Positions 1 through 12,291 are shown, counted from the first letter of the stretch. The stretch is DNA of 64,000 bases from Lineus longissimus (GCF_910592395.1 NC_088321.1:1674001-1738000), one strand, 5' to 3'. Notes: generated by a model from the sequence alone, not told the origin. Numbers and translations are program-made.

Positions 1-9
1 TATTTACAG

Positions 10-3000
10 GGCGTCCCTATAACGGTCAGCCTATCTTCAGTCTAAATAAACAAAATTTCGCCGAGAAAGAAAAAAGTTTTCCTCCGCCGCCGAAGGACAA
101 TGCTGTGTACGTTTACCGAACGGACCAACAGGGGGCACCACCAAACGAATGGGAAAGGAGATTACAAGATAACAAGGTAATTGATTACACTAGAACCTCT
201 TTGTTACGGACACCCTCCGGACTGAAAGTACTGTCCTTAATAGAGAGGTGTCCTGGTTTGAGAAGTAAATTTCAATGGGGATGATTACAGCAGAACCTCT
301 CTATTAAATACACCCCCGGGACTAAAAAGTGCTGTCCTTAATAGAGAGGTGTCCTGATTATAGAGGTCAAATTGAATGGAAACAACCACTTTGGGATCAA
401 AACTAGTGTCCTTAATATAGAGGTTGTCCTTAATAGAGAGGTGTTCCCAAAGGGAGGTTCCAGTGTACTTTGGTACCAAATGTATTGTCCTTAATAGAGA
501 AGGTGTCTTTAATAGGGAGGTGTCCACTAAAGGGAGTTCCACTGTAGCTCATACTGGGTGTATCAAAAAAAAATATGGGGAAATGCAAAAAACGCCCATT
601 ATAATGCCTGTTAACTGTAATAACACAGTCACAAAGGTCCAAACAAATTATTTCAAATTTCAAACTACGAATTTTCATGACGAATGTGTTCCGTTATTTT
701 CAGAACTACACCGAGTCTTACAGCTCCTCCTACAGTAGCGACTCCTACCAAAAATATGTAAACAACCCGGCGAATAGACACGACGATTCCAAACTTCAAG
801 AAAAATTCGGCACGATGAATCCGTTGCTCGATCCGTCGGAGTTGATCCGAGATCAACCGCAAAAGATTCGGCCGCTGAGCGAAAGTGGCGGTCGGAGCGA
901 CCCGTACCGGTTTACGCGGAGTACGGCTAAACCGTACAACAAGGGCGCGCCGATCGATAAGACGAAGTTAGCCGATCTTAAACACGGGAAAAACAGGTTG
1001 GTTCGTGTTTTAAAGGCGTACGCCGTTTGTAAAAAGTTGTAATTTGTAATTGAATTGGAAAATGTCGTCATTGTGTACAGATGTTCAAATATTTAAATAT
1101 ATCCAGTCTCAGCAAATTTTCATGCATAATAATTGTGCAACAGCATTGTGTATAACTGCATTTCTATTTTCCTGGACCAGCAGTATTTACAAACGGCATA
1201 CCCCTTTAAAGTGGGAGATTGATATGAGCCAGAAAGGTCAGATTAAGTTATCCAAAGTCACCAATAGGGGTCTCTCCTGTCTAACAGTACATTGAAACTA
1301 TTCATGCTACTATCTAAATGTAGAGTGGAAGGGGTGGTAATAATGTCCTCAATAATACCATTGGTCCATTAAGAATAATACCATTGGTCCTTTAAGAATA
1401 ATACCATTGATCCTTTAAGAATAATACCATTGGTCCATTAAGAATAATACCATTGGTCCTTTAAGAATAATACCATTGGTCCTTTAAGAATAATACCATT
1501 GGTCCTTTAAGAATAATACCATTGGTCCATTAAGAATAATACCATTGGTCCTTTAAGAATAATACCATTGGTCCTTTAAGAATAATACCATTGGTCCATT
1601 AAGAATAATACCATTGGTCCTTTAAAAATAATACCATTGGTCCTTTAGGAATAATACCATTGGTCCATTAAGAATAATACCATTGGTCCTTTAAGAATAA
1701 TACCATTGGTCCTTTAAGAATAATACCATTGGTCCATTAAAAATAATACCATTGGTCCATTAATACCATTGGTCCTTTAAGCATAATACCATTGGTCCTT
1801 TAAGAATAACACCATTGGTCCTTTAAGAATAACACCATTGGTCCTTTAAGAATAATACCATTGGTCCTTTAAGAATAATACCATTGGTCCTTTAAGAATA
1901 ATTCCATTGGTCCTTTAAGAATAATACCATTGGTCCTTTAATAACACCATTGGTCCTTTAAGAATAATTCCATTGGTCCTTTAAGAATAATTCCATTGGT
2001 CCTTTAATAACACCATTGGTCCTTTAAGAATAATTCCATTGGTCCTTTAAGTCTAGATTGTGTTTGATCTTATTTCGTAGCTAGAGTAATAGATATTCTG
2101 AAACTTCATTTTCTTTTCCAGGGATTCCGTTTCACGCGACGAGAAAATTAAACCCCAGGTGGCTCCAAAACCGATCCTGCGGCCAGATATACTCCGGTCA
2201 AAGTCGGAGGCGGCCTTGAATGCGGAACCCCCGATGCAGGATCCGTTAAGGTCGAGTTTTCCTCGGTCACATTCAGCGTCCGATAACCTGGATCCTGACG
2301 AGGTACAGCGTAGGAACGTTTTGAATAGACGGTAGGTGTATAGGAGGCATGTGACTTTCAACTTTGTGACCAAGGGCGGGTGACGCCCTAAAAAAGTAGA
2401 GTGAAGTCCGTGAGAGAGTTTGATACCGCCCTGAGAATATTCCTGGGATAAAGTATGAGGTGTATGAAAATTGCATAATAGGTACATTTGGCATGTGTCC
2501 TTCAACACTGTAGAAATGGGTGGGTCACCTTCTTGATATCAAAATATTTTTAATAAATTTGTGACATTGAAAAACTACTCAACTGCTCAACTGCATAAGG
2601 GACATGTGAACTCCGATACAACAAAAATGGGCGGGTCACTTTTGAGAAATCATCTAAACGTCCGTCGTTATTTTCAGAAGTTTGACCGACATTGAGAAAC
2701 AAGTCCACAGCTATCAGGATTACCGGGACGGAACCCGACCGCCAGCGCCGACACGGAGAGAGGAAGGATACCGGGACCGCATAGAATCGGCGCCGCAGTA
2801 CCGCTACGAACCACCAGGAGGGTAAGGTCATATTTCGAAAAACGAAATTTTCTCCAAATCGAGGGCATCTTCTTTCTCATTCACTTCTATTGGCGCCAAT
2901 CGGGTATCGATGCCCAATAGATGGCACCAGGTCTCACTGGGTAATGAGTCAAAATGAGAGCAAAACTTGGTCAAAATTGACGTCACTTCTCCGTCACAAC

Positions 3001-6000
3001 AATAAGTTCTTTTTTTGGTAAATTTCAGGAAAAAAGAAATTTTGACAATATTTTTTTAGTGAGTCAAGAAATTTCCTTTATTTTCCCGCAAAATCTTCAT
3101 TTTTTGTGATTTTTTTCTCGCGAATTTTTGTTTACATTTTGGAAATGCCGTAAAATAAAATGCCCGCTAAAATTTAAGGGCCAAATTCATAAAGGCTGTT
3201 TAGCTTAAAACAGCGTTTAACTACTGAATAGACAGATTCAGGTCCTTCATGTAAATCTTCACAGAATATGAATAGGCCCTGAAACTGATTAGAGAGAAGT
3301 TGTACACGTCTAACCCTTAAACGCTCTTTATGAATTTGGCCCTAACTGTTTACAGTATTTTGTTTATTTATTTCCAGGTATGACCCAAGACATCCCGCAC
3401 CTCCGTCAGGCTACGATCCACGCAGCAGGGACTCAGCACCCCCTGGTGGCTACGAGCAGAGACACGAGGCGCCACCTCGGGGCTACGACCCCAGACGCGA
3501 CTCAATGCCAAGAGATAGCAGTCGGTATGTACTCCGGCAATTTTACGGGACATCCTGTACAAACTTATACATATTCTTACTCCAATTCAAAGGGACACGA
3601 TAGGCATCAGCTAGATAGGCAAGATAAAATTACACGGAGTCGCCAATAGGGGTCTCAAACATCACAGAGCACATCAAAACTATTCACGTCTGTGTGAGGA
3701 ATATGTTTATTGCTGAATCTCACATGACCAAGTCCTGTTGCTGCTGCCATGTAATGGTTTTTGTTCTCCCTTGAATAGAAAGTCCTCTGTTTTCACAGAT
3801 ATGGTGACCCAAATAGATCGTTCGTCAACGACACGTATATGAACCCATACGATCGCGAGCGACAACGTCTCTCGGTGGACCACGGCCGGGATAACAGGTG
3901 AGAAAAACACAAACAGAATTTCATTTTTTGTCAGGCCACATAAAATACTAAAATGGAATTACTCTCAGCGGACAGGTCTCTATTAAGGACATTGGTTTTG
4001 GTCCCAAACCTGTCGTTTTCATTCTAATTGACCTCTGTAAGCAGGACACCTCTCTAATAAGGACAGCATGTCAGTCCCAAGGGTGTCCTTAGTAGAGAGG
4101 TTCTACTGTTCTGATTTGTTGAAAGGGTTTTTTTAGAATGAAAATTAAAACATTTATCGGGGCATTGTGTTACGAATTTCTTATGTGCTTTACCCTTTCG
4201 CTGCAGATGACGTGGTGTGCAGGTCATGCGACGTGTTTTGCCTCGTAAGGGCGATGTGCATGCCACGTCATGCTATTCTATAGTATCTATTCACCAGCGC
4301 TTGGGAATAATTAGTTTCATCCTAAGAGTATAGATGGCGACACTTACAAATAGTATCGACCGATCGGTTAGAAACTAGCTCCACTGTTTGTTATTGGTGT
4401 CGACTGTTACCACCGGGCGGCCCACCGGCCGAAAATGGCTGCCATAGTGAAAGGGTTAAGTTCTCCATGGCATTAAAAGAATAGCATTCTGCGAAGATGA
4501 CGTCACTGCAGCTGCTGCCCTCTATTTCCCCATCGCTGAATTACAGGCAATGTCGGACAAACATGCGGTTTCGTAATGGATTCAGGCTTTCTAACTAGGG
4601 CAGTTAGATTCAATCTGGCACATGTCCGAGTGTTGGAAATACTACATAATTGTTCTAAATATTTCTCTCTCTGACTCTATGGTATCATTCATGCTAAAAA
4701 CAATGCAGGGTCAAAGATAATTGACTTTGAAATAAGCTCAAATGCGTAGAAATAAGTGTCGATGTCCGACTGTCACGTGACTAAAACGTCATCAATATCT
4801 TACGCAAATGACCTTGTGAGCTATAAATAGTAACTTCGCGGAATGCTATTGAACTCCCCATTCTGTAAACAGCGGAATGTTCGTGGGCATTTTAGAGTTC
4901 AGACCACTGGGCACCTTTTAAAGGGAACGAATGGCTTGAGCCTTGAATGTCTCAATGTGCAAAGTAAGGTTCAATTACTTCTAATTCTGTGATGTTTGTT
5001 CAGGATGTTGGACCACCACCAAAGGCCCTTGAGGTCCACCCCACGCTCATCGTATACCGTGGAGCGCGTTGGCCTACCGGTGTTTGGTAGTTACCGGCGA
5101 CTGCTATCAAATCACTCGTTCCGCAGATCTAGGTAGATTTTGATTGGTTGATGAAGTTTGCTCTTATTTTCTAATTGGTGGATGGATTTTTTGATTGTGA
5201 TTGTTGGGATTCATTGCTATTCTTGTTTCTGATTGGTGGAGTAGAGTGAATTTGCTATATTTTACTTGATTCTGATTGGTGGAATAAATTTGCTATTCTT
5301 TTCTCTGTTCTGATTGGTGGAGTAAATATGATTGATGGAGTAAATATGCTATCTTTACTCTTCTTGATTCCGATTGGTTGATTGACTTTTGTATTTTTTG
5401 TTGTGCTGTTAGCAGAGGTTGGATTGAATAGAAACAATCTCTTTAGGACTCAGCCACTGACCTTATGAGAGAGGGGTGTCCTTCTAACAGGGGTGTCCGC
5501 TAAGTGAGGTTCCACTATACAGTGGAACTATACAGTACACTCTCCAATAAGGACACCCTCAGAACCGACTAATGCAGTCCTCATAGGTTGGAAGGAGATG
5601 ACCCCTTTGGGATTAAACTCTCCTTATGAGAGAGAGGTGTCCTGCTTACAGGGGTGTCCGCTAAGAGAGGTTCCACTATACAGTAGTACCTCTCCATTAA
5701 GGACACCCTCTGAACCGACTAATGCAGTCCTTTGTACCGGGATCTCCTGATAGCAGAGGTTGGAAGGCGATGACCCCTTGGGATTAAACTCTCCTTATGA
5801 GAGAGGGGTGTCCTGCTAACAGGGGTGTCGGTCAACAGAGGTTCTATAATGTATTGTTTCCTTAATCAGCTCGGATAAATCCGGGCCTCTAAAAAGTTCT
5901 TAGATAGTAGAAAAACGCGTTATCCGCGTTGACTAGTTACAGACAGCATAGGATTTATACATGATTATAGATGTTTAGAAATCTTGGTTTAGAAAAAGGA

Positions 6001-9000
6001 CAAACGGAAAACTTTCAGTAACTAAAACTCTGAAATTATTTTAAAATTATTTTCTTTTTTGATGAGATATGAGTCGATACATAATAAACAAATTCATGGT
6101 TAATTCATATTTTGTTTTCGTTAATCGCTTATATTTATTTTTTTTTTAATTCGCAATTGGTGGGTCATTATCAAATATGGACCAATCCCCTTCAGCAATG
6201 TGGGTTTTATCAGCAGTATATTAGGCAGTGATTATATAGAGTTCACGTAACGTGTCACTGGTGGCTGTTCACACATGACATTGAGTCACATGTCCAAAGA
6301 TACGATTCACAATGTCAATTTTGGCGCTCATTTTTGTGTTTCCAAGCCGAAATCCATTAACCCTTGACACGTGAAACAATTTAGAGAGGTCAAACTGAAA
6401 GGCATCATTCACTTTGGGATAGTAGAAGTAAAACTGGATACCGTCACTGTAGTTTACAACAATGTCCATCGGTCCCTATTATTGGGCTGATGTGTTGCTC
6501 CACCGACGCGCGTTTCTGCCCCTCTAGGCTTCATCAGGGTGGCTGGGGTTGACTTGCATCTGTCTTGTTCCAAGTTCACAGTTTGAATGACATCATGACT
6601 CCGGGGTGGTTTCTCAATGACGTTGTGACGTTATAGACTTTGTTGCGACTCTGTTGTTGAAACATTCTGTTGTCGGCAAGCAGGTGGGCTGTCCAAATGG
6701 CACATATTGAGGAGTACAGGATCAACCGATGATACACACGGACAGACAATAAAATCGGAATAGTAGAAGTAAAACTGGATACCGTCACTGTAGTTTACAA
6801 TTTATCATTCACTTTGGGACCAGAATCAGTGTCCTTAACAGGGAGGGTGTCCTTAATAGAGAGGTGGCCGCTAAGGTGGTTCCACTGTAGGTCTGCACAA
6901 CAGAAACTCTTGTTTACTTATGTTCTCAATGATGATGTCCCAATTTGCTCTCTCTCTGAGTGGGGTTTATAAATAGAATTTTCAAATTTTAATTTCTTTC
7001 TTTTACTTAATCTTTTTTATCATTCTGGCAAATATTAACAAAAAACAAACTCTCCTTTCAGAGATGGGCCTCGGACGGGCGACGTCAGACCTGGTCCCTA
7101 TGGTGAGAGCGGTTCACATCGTCCTGGGGACATTTTAGGACGACCTGACGGTCAAGGAAGCCCACAACTGCCTGCGTAAGTACGGCAGTGCAATCTTTCT
7201 GTATTAGCTACTGAGTGTCAAATAAAACATGTTCTATTTTTGATCCTTAATAATATCCAAAATTTAGGACGCAAACCAATGGACACCACAGACTATCCTC
7301 ACACAAACGATATTTTAGAAATATTTCCGGAGGGATTTAACTGCGGAGTCGAGAAATCCGGTATTGAAATCATATTACCCTCTGCGGGAAGCAGTACAGT
7401 ATTTGTTTGTACTAGGTGTCAAAATACACATGATACACTTTTAAATTTGAATACTACATCATTCAGAAACAGAAACAAAGAGCACATTATCCTGTTATTA
7501 TCATTACTATTATCATTATTCCGGCGTCATTGCACAATTTTGGGTGGGATTTGTCAGTTTCATCTCTACATATGTCAATTTCGTTTTCAGTATGGAGGAT
7601 GGACGCGTCGTCATAGCAACAGCCCGAGGTGTTTTCGACAGTAATGGAGGAGTTTTGGAATCTAAAGAAACAGGTGAGGTCAAGGTCACGGATTTAGATC
7701 TTCGAACCTGTTGTCTTGATACCACAGATCCCATTTTCAATGCCCCCCCCCCCTGAAAAGTACCCTTGACATGTCCGAAGTTGTTAACACCTTCAGCGTC
7801 AAACCATGTCGATCTACGTGGCCCAAATTCCCCCTCTTTGAGCTGGTTATCGGAGTCTAATGGACTTCATGAAAGAACTACGCCATCGCCATCTTCAGGA
7901 CAAAGTAGGAACTGAAAAGACCAAACCGCTGATCGATGTTGCCCAAATCCCCCTCTTTGAGCTGGTTATCGGAGTCTCATGGACTTCATGAAAGAACTAC
8001 GCCATCGCCATCTTCAGGACAAAGTAGGAACTGAAAAGACCAAACCGCTGATCGATGTTGCCCAAATCCCCCTCTTTGAGGTGGTTATCGGAGTCTCATG
8101 GACTTCATGAAAGAACTACGCCATCGCCATCTTCAGGACAAAGTAGGAACTGAAAAGACCAGATCGCTTATCTCTGTGGCCCAAATCCCCCTCTTTGAGC
8201 TGGTTATCGGAGTCTCATGGACTTTATGAAAGAACTACGCCATCGCCATCTTTAGGACAAAGTAGGAACTGAAAAGACCAGATCGCTTATCTCTGTGGCC
8301 CAAATCCCCCTCTTTGAGCTGGTTATCGGAGTCTCATGGACTTCATGAAAGAACTACGCCATCGCCATCTTCAGGGCAAGGCAGGAACTGGAAAACCGAA
8401 ACCACAGGGTAGATGCTAAACGCAATCACCTACAATACCCGCTTCGGTTTGAATTCAGATATTGGGGATTACTGGAAAACAAAAATGGCACCTAATTCAG
8501 AGGTGGCAGCTCTCTTCGATGAGTTTTTTTTGGAGCCAACTGCAACTCTGATTGGGGGAAAATAACAGGAACTTGAGATATGAGCAATGGAGAGTTGAAA
8601 ATTGAGGGCCTATGGCAGGTGGTGGGCATTGTTTGAAGTATCCCTCCTTGCTAATTGAAGGGCTTGACGGAAAGATGAGGGTCAATTCATAATAAGCAAC
8701 TATTTAAAAACACGAAAAAAACTTTTTTGGAAGAAGGATCCTCTTCACTCGTCATCGGGAGTGACCCCATCCCCAACATCAATGTCATCATGGTCCTATA
8801 TCACCAGGAGAAGTTTTCAAACGTAACAATTTTTCATAAATGTTCTTCCGCATTCCATCTTTGGGAAGTCTTCGGTGGTATCGTGTATCAAACCATTTCT
8901 TAGCACGTGTGTCCAACCATTTCTTTCAAGTGCAATGACTGGCATCGCTATGTCGGAAGCTCGACTGCATTGGATCAGAGGCAAGGAGTTTTCAAACTGC

Positions 9001-10370
9001 AAAATTACAGCAGAATGACTGACAAGAAACAAATTTCAAAAAATCGAACGTCATTGGCCTTTAAATTGTTTCCTTTCATTACATTTTTGTTGTTTTCAGG
9101 CGTCAGTATTTTTATTCCCAGTGGTGCGCTACCCTCCGGAGTCCGGCAAGAGATCTACTTCAAGGTCTGTCAAGATAATAGCATCCTCCCACCTCTTGAT
9201 CAAGAAAAAGGTAGGACATTCTGTCTTTTGAACATCCCCCTGGAGAGTGACTTTCCCTTGTGGCCCGAGATTTTTCAATAAGGTTGTCCACCTTCACTGC
9301 AGGCCTGTTCATGATGAAGATGTGTTTCTCACTTGGTGTGGTCTTAAACCTGCCCTGGCATAGACACCAGGTACAAGGAACCTCGGTTTTGAGTCTCATT
9401 CGAAGGACTGTGAAGAGCCAGGGATTTGAGTTCCTTGAAAGCCACGCCGGTTCATCAAGAAATACAATCCTTGGTTCTCCCCGGGATCGAACCCAGGCCC
9501 TATTGCGTGGTACCAGCGGTGTTAACCACTAGGCCATGAGGCTCCTCAACTCAGAGCCTCAAACTTGTTGTGAAGAGCCAGGGATTTGAGTTCCCTGAAA
9601 GCCACGCCGGTTCATCCAGAAATACCATCCTGGGTTCTCCCCTGGATCGAACCCGGGCCCTATTGCGTGGTAGCCAGCAGTGTTAACCACCAGGCTATGA
9701 GGCTCCTCGACTCAGAGCCTCAAACTTGTTGTGAAGAGCCAGGGATTTGAGTTCCTTGAAAGCCACGCCGGTTCATCCAGAAATACAATCCTGGGTTCTC
9801 CCTGGGATCGAACCCAGGCCCTATTGCGTGGTAGCCAGCAGTGTTAACCACAAGGCTATGAGGCTCCTCGACTCAGAGCCTCAAACTTGTTGTGAAGAGC
9901 CAGGAATTTTCGTTCCCTGAAAGCCACGCCGGTTCATCCAGGAATACAATCCTGGGTTCTCCCTGGGATCAAACCCAGGCCCTATTGCGTCGTAGCCAGC
10001 AATGTTAGCCACTAGGCTATGAGGCTCCTCGAACTAATAATGACAATTAAGGAAAAAGTCATGTAAAAATTTAGCCTTTGCCCTGAAATATGAATTTTAA
10101 AACTTTCTTTCTCAAATTTCAGGGGAGACACTCCTCAGCCCACTGGTCATGTGCGGACCTCACGGACTAACGTTCAATCAACCCGTCGAACTTCGATTAC
10201 CACACTGCGCATCCGTCAATCCAGACAGTTGGTCGTTTTCGTTAAAGTCGAGTGACTCGCCAACGGGTCACCCCACACAGTGGCAGAATATGACACTAGT
10301 GGGAATGGACGGCGTCTCGCAGGGACGGGTCGGGAAAAATAGCGTGTCTGTTATGGTCGATCATTTCTAG
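10..10370 (+). CDS. TJP1: Tight junction protein ZO-1-like, C-terminal exons with ZU5 domain (5' partial)
   Basis: Ten exons splice in frame with GT/AG borders: 10-176, 704-996, 2122-2331, 2678-2821, 3378-3524, 3799-3897, 7062-7175, 7591-7673, 9100-9210 and 10123-10370 (TAG at 10368). They encode about 538 residues. The first seven exons give a low-complexity Pro/Arg/Tyr/Ser-rich tail (e.g. RDGTRPPAPTRREEGYRD), as in the disordered C-terminal half of ZO proteins. The last three encode a ZU5 domain: ATARGVFDSNGGVLESKETG, then EIYFKVCQDNSILPPLD, then SPLVMCGPHGL and PVELRLPHCAS, ending in SVMVDHF. This matches the ZO-1 C-terminus closely. The PDZ, SH3 and GUK domains must be encoded upstream of the window. 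ZO proteins scaffold claudins and link junctions to actin at the cytoplasmic face of the membrane. In vertebrates ZU5 is found in ZO-1 and not in ZO-2 or ZO-3, so TJP1 is the best symbol, although an invertebrate gene may be the single pro-orthologue. Exon borders are inferred by eye; the reading frame is continuous across all nine junctions. Confidence 0.93.
186..270. mobile_element. Truncated pogo-like MITE fragment
   Basis: One terminal segment (CTAGAACCTCT) and one internal unit of the TA-flanked repeat, in the first TJP intron. It lies directly upstream of a longer copy and breaks off after the 'gtcctgg' segment. Confidence 0.6.
286..546. mobile_element. Pogo-like MITE, TIR CAGCAGAACCTC
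   Basis: Starts TACAGCAGAACCTC and ends with an inverted counterpart GGTTCCACTGTA. It carries about five copies of the GTCCTTAATAGAGAGG unit. The inner GGTTCCAGTGTAC at about 460 suggests two fused or nested copies. Confidence 0.75.
1009..1210 (-). mobile_element. TTAAAGG-type MITE (family M), copy 1
   Basis: Begins TTTTAAAGGCGTACGCCGTT and ends ACGGCATACCCCTTTAAA, so the ends are inverted and rich in TTAA. It lies only about 12 bp downstream of the splice donor at 997. Homologous copies are at 13646-13873, 13979-14209 and 38412-38654. Confidence 0.75.
1336..2050. repeat. 23-bp tandem satellite (CCATTGG-containing)
   Basis: About 30 copies of a unit reading AATAATACCATTGGTCCTTT, with variants in the last bases (ccattaag/ctttaag) and a few shortened units. 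It lies in the intron between TJP exons 704-996 and 2122-2331. Every unit contains an inverted CCAAT pentamer. The array ends about 70 bp before the splice acceptor. Confidence 0.95.
2822..3377. other. TJP intron with a hairpin MITE
   Basis: AT-rich intron with no coding potential. Its only structured content is the inverted-repeat element at 3177-3343. Confidence 0.7.
3177..3343. mobile_element. MITE with AGGGCCAAATTCATAAAG terminal inverted repeats
   Basis: Left end AGGGCCAAATTCATAAAGGC pairs with right end GCTCTTTATGAATTTGGCCCT. Inner parts of the arms (gctgtttagcttaaa, acccttaaacgc) also partly pair. About 167 bp and non-coding. Confidence 0.8.
3953..4112. mobile_element. Pogo-like MITE, single-unit form
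   Basis: Has the consensus order CTCTCAGCGGACA, GTTTTGGTCCCAAA, TGACCTCT and GAGAGGTTCTACTG, with no tandem amplification of the 18-bp unit. It is in the large intron downstream of the exon ending at 3897. Confidence 0.75.
4189..4459. mobile_element. piggyBac-like MITE with TTAACCCTTTC-type ends
   Basis: Left end TTTACCCTTTCGCTGC and right end GTGAAAGGGTTAAG are inverted. The right end keeps the TTAA, the target used by piggyBac transposases. No internal ORF. Confidence 0.55.
5417..5853. repeat. Degenerate tandem pogo-like MITE units
   Basis: Three diverged copies share GGAAGG(A/C)GATGACCCCTT, ACTCTCCTTATGAGAGAG and GGTTCCACTATACAGT. The copies are about 170 bp apart, an older, separately amplified subfamily of the TA-flanked repeat. 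The preceding 5100-5400 is an A/T-rich stretch with repeated GATTGGTGGA motifs. Confidence 0.75.
6370..6893. mobile_element. Pogo-like MITE interrupted by a ~340-bp segment bounded by 40-bp direct repeats
   Basis: MITE sequence runs to CATTCACTTTGGGA at 6419 and resumes with the same words at about 6806, ending GGTTCCACTGTAG. The interruption is bracketed by two near-identical 40-bp direct repeats (6420-6459 and 6761-6800). Confidence 0.7.
7784..8410. repeat. ~119-bp tandem repeat, about five copies
   Basis: Units contain TGGCCCAAATCCCCCTCTTT, GAGCTGGTTATCGGAGTCTC and GAACTACGCCATCGCCATCT. They start near 7814, 7938, 8056, 8175 and 8295. The array follows a TTAACACCTTC end like that of the element at 11771, so it probably arose by expansion inside a TTAA MITE. 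It is in the intron between the first two ZU5 exons (7673 and 9100). Confidence 0.9.
9280..10035 (-). repeat. tRNA-derived SINE followed by a tandem array of SINE heads
   Basis: On the minus strand each ~160-bp unit reads GAGGAGCCTCATGGCCTAG, TGGTTAACACTGCTGGCTAC (A-box-like) and GGGTTCGATCCCGGG (B-box-like), then GATGAACCGGCGTGGCTTTC. Four heads lie in tandem (about 9413-10035), preceded at 9280-9412 by one copy of the SINE body (CTGCCCTGGCATAGACACC). The array fills most of the intron between the last two TJP exons. Confidence 0.88.
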
Positions 10371-10519
10371 GTCGAGTTTTCACAGCTCATTTTCGAAACA
10401 TTTATAATAGAACCTTCCATAAACGACAGTTCTCTGCTGAGGACGCATCTGTACCGTAGAAACATGGGAAAATCTGTCTGCTTCTTCATCTAAGACGAGT
10501 TTTTATAAAGGGTGATTCC

Positions 10520-10786
10520 GCAGTTACCTCTTTAAACAAGACGCCTCCTTATAGGGACAGCATTTGTCTGTCCCAAGGGTGTCATAGTAGAGTGTCGTTC
10601 GACTGTACACTAAACCTCTCTATTATGGACACCCTCGGGACTGACAAGTGCTGTCCTTAATAGAGAGGTGTCCTGATTAGAGAGGTCAAAATGAATGTAA
10701 ATGACCTATTTGGGACCAAAACTAGTGTCCTTAATAGAGAGGGTGTCTTTAGTAGAGAGGTGTCTGCTAAGGGAGGTTGTACTGTA
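10520..10786. mobile_element. Pogo-like MITE preceded by a half copy
   Basis: The complete copy runs about 10608-10786 (TACACTAAACCTCTC to GGTTGTACTGTAG). A 3' half copy (CTGTCCCAAGGGTGTC to GACTGTA) abuts it on the left and shares the central TA. It probably forms part of the TJP 3' UTR. Confidence 0.7.
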
Positions 10787-11239
10787 GTTTGTTATGGTTA
10801 GGTAAAAAGGATCCTGGTGTAAAATTCTTAATTTCTGAACAAAAAAAACCTCATTTGCGCAAATTTTCCTCAGGTGAGACTAGTGCCAGTATAGTATACA
10901 TCATATTTTTTGTACAAACTTTTTTGTGAAACAAATGCGTACTTGTATTATTTCAGAAACATGATGAAATCAACATGGCTTATGTAAAAATTAGTGTAAA
11001 TAAAAAAATCAGTTATGCTACTTGACGTCTAGTGTCGCACAGGGAAATAAATGTGTCACTCTTTATCTAAGTCATACTCACAGCTATGCACAATTGTATA
11101 TGGTTTCTATGGCAACACATGTATTTTCGCTTAGCAACAAATTATTTACATTTTCCATGTCGACTAATTTATTCGGTTGACGTGGAAATGTTGTATTTTT
11201 GGTAATTGGTTGATCAGATGGTTTTCTTCTACTTATTCA

Positions 11240-11590
11240 AATGTTTACATATCATTTACATGTTTACAGTAAGACTTACAGTGAAAATCACATGTTTACA
11301 GTAAGATTTACAGTAAAATGACATGTTTACAGGAAGATTATATATTTACAGTAAAAAAAATCACATGTTTACAGTAAGATTTACAGTAAAAATCACATGT
11401 TTACAGTAAGATTATATATTTACAGTAAAAATCACATGTTTACAGTAAAAAAACCCACATGTTTACAGTAAGATTTACAGTAAAAAATCACATGTTTACA
11501 GTAAGATTATATATTTACAGTAAAAATCACATGTTTACAGTAAAAATCACATGTTTACTGTAAAAAATCACTATGTTTGCTGTAACATTT
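11240..11590. repeat. Short tandem repeat CATGTTTACAGTAA
   Basis: About 15 units alternate ACATGTTTACAGTAAAAATC with AGATTTACAGTAAA and GATTATATATTTACAGTAA. Many units contain TGTTTAC, a forkhead-like core. The array is irregular and non-coding. Confidence 0.9.
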
Positions 11591-11770
11591 ACAAAAGCGT
11601 TCTGTCCTGTCATGAATTTGACATTTTTTCTCTTCTTTTGGAAAATTCTTGCAAAACGTGTTTCTTTTGACTCCTGTATAAAACCGTGTAATTTTCATGA
11701 CGATAAAATTTGACAAATATGCTCATGTTCAACTTGGTGATGGACTGAATATTGTGTTTGCTGCTGAAAT

Positions 11771-12291
11771 TTAACGCCTTCACGGCCAAAACCGCGTAGA
11801 TCTACATGACCCATATCCCCTCATTGAGCTGGTTATCAGATTCTCGCGGACAAAACAGAGGAACTACGCCATCGCCATCTTCAGGGCAAGGTAGGAACTG
11901 AAAAGAACAAACAGTCTTTCCAGTTCCTACTTTGCCCTGAAGATGGCGATGGCGTAGTTCAGAACTTTAAATGACTTCATGAAAGAACTACACCATCGCC
12001 ATCTTCAGGGCAAGGTAGAAACTGAAAAGACCAAACTCAAAATATCATGATAAAGCTATTTCGACTTTGGGAATTTATTTTGGGGGTCAGGGGGTTGGAA
12101 AGGGGGGTCATTTTGGTCCTTTTTCAACCAAAAAGTAAAATATAGTAAAGGAGTGTAGCTAACATACCTCTATTGATTCAAGAAGACCTTGTCTTGGAGA
12201 CGTTACTGCAAAAGACCTCATGCAGTAATCTCTTAAATTAGTTTTTCTGGGGTCTGAAGAGGAGGTGCAACACCGGCCGAGAAGGTGTTAA
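11771..12291. mobile_element. TTAA-ended MITE with internal inverted repeat
   Basis: Ends are TTAACGCCTTCACGGCC and GGCCGAGAAGGTGTTAA. Inside, CTACGCCATCGCCATCTTCA occurs in both orientations (about 11870 and 11930-11960) and again directly near 11990. This is the same sequence as the 119-bp tandem unit at 7.8-8.4 kb. Confidence 0.7.

Larger units (their letters stand above)
10371..11770 (+). other. TJP 3' UTR candidate and downstream AT-rich sequence
   Basis: After the TAG at 10368 there is no further coding sequence. AATAAA signals occur at 10999-11004 and 11046-11051, and either could be the gene's poly(A) signal. The stretch includes a pogo-like MITE and the short tandem array at 11240-11590. 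Confidence 0.5.

Noticed and set aside
1336-2050. CRISPR-like array
   Set aside because: The repeats are directly contiguous without unique spacers, and the context is a eukaryotic intron.
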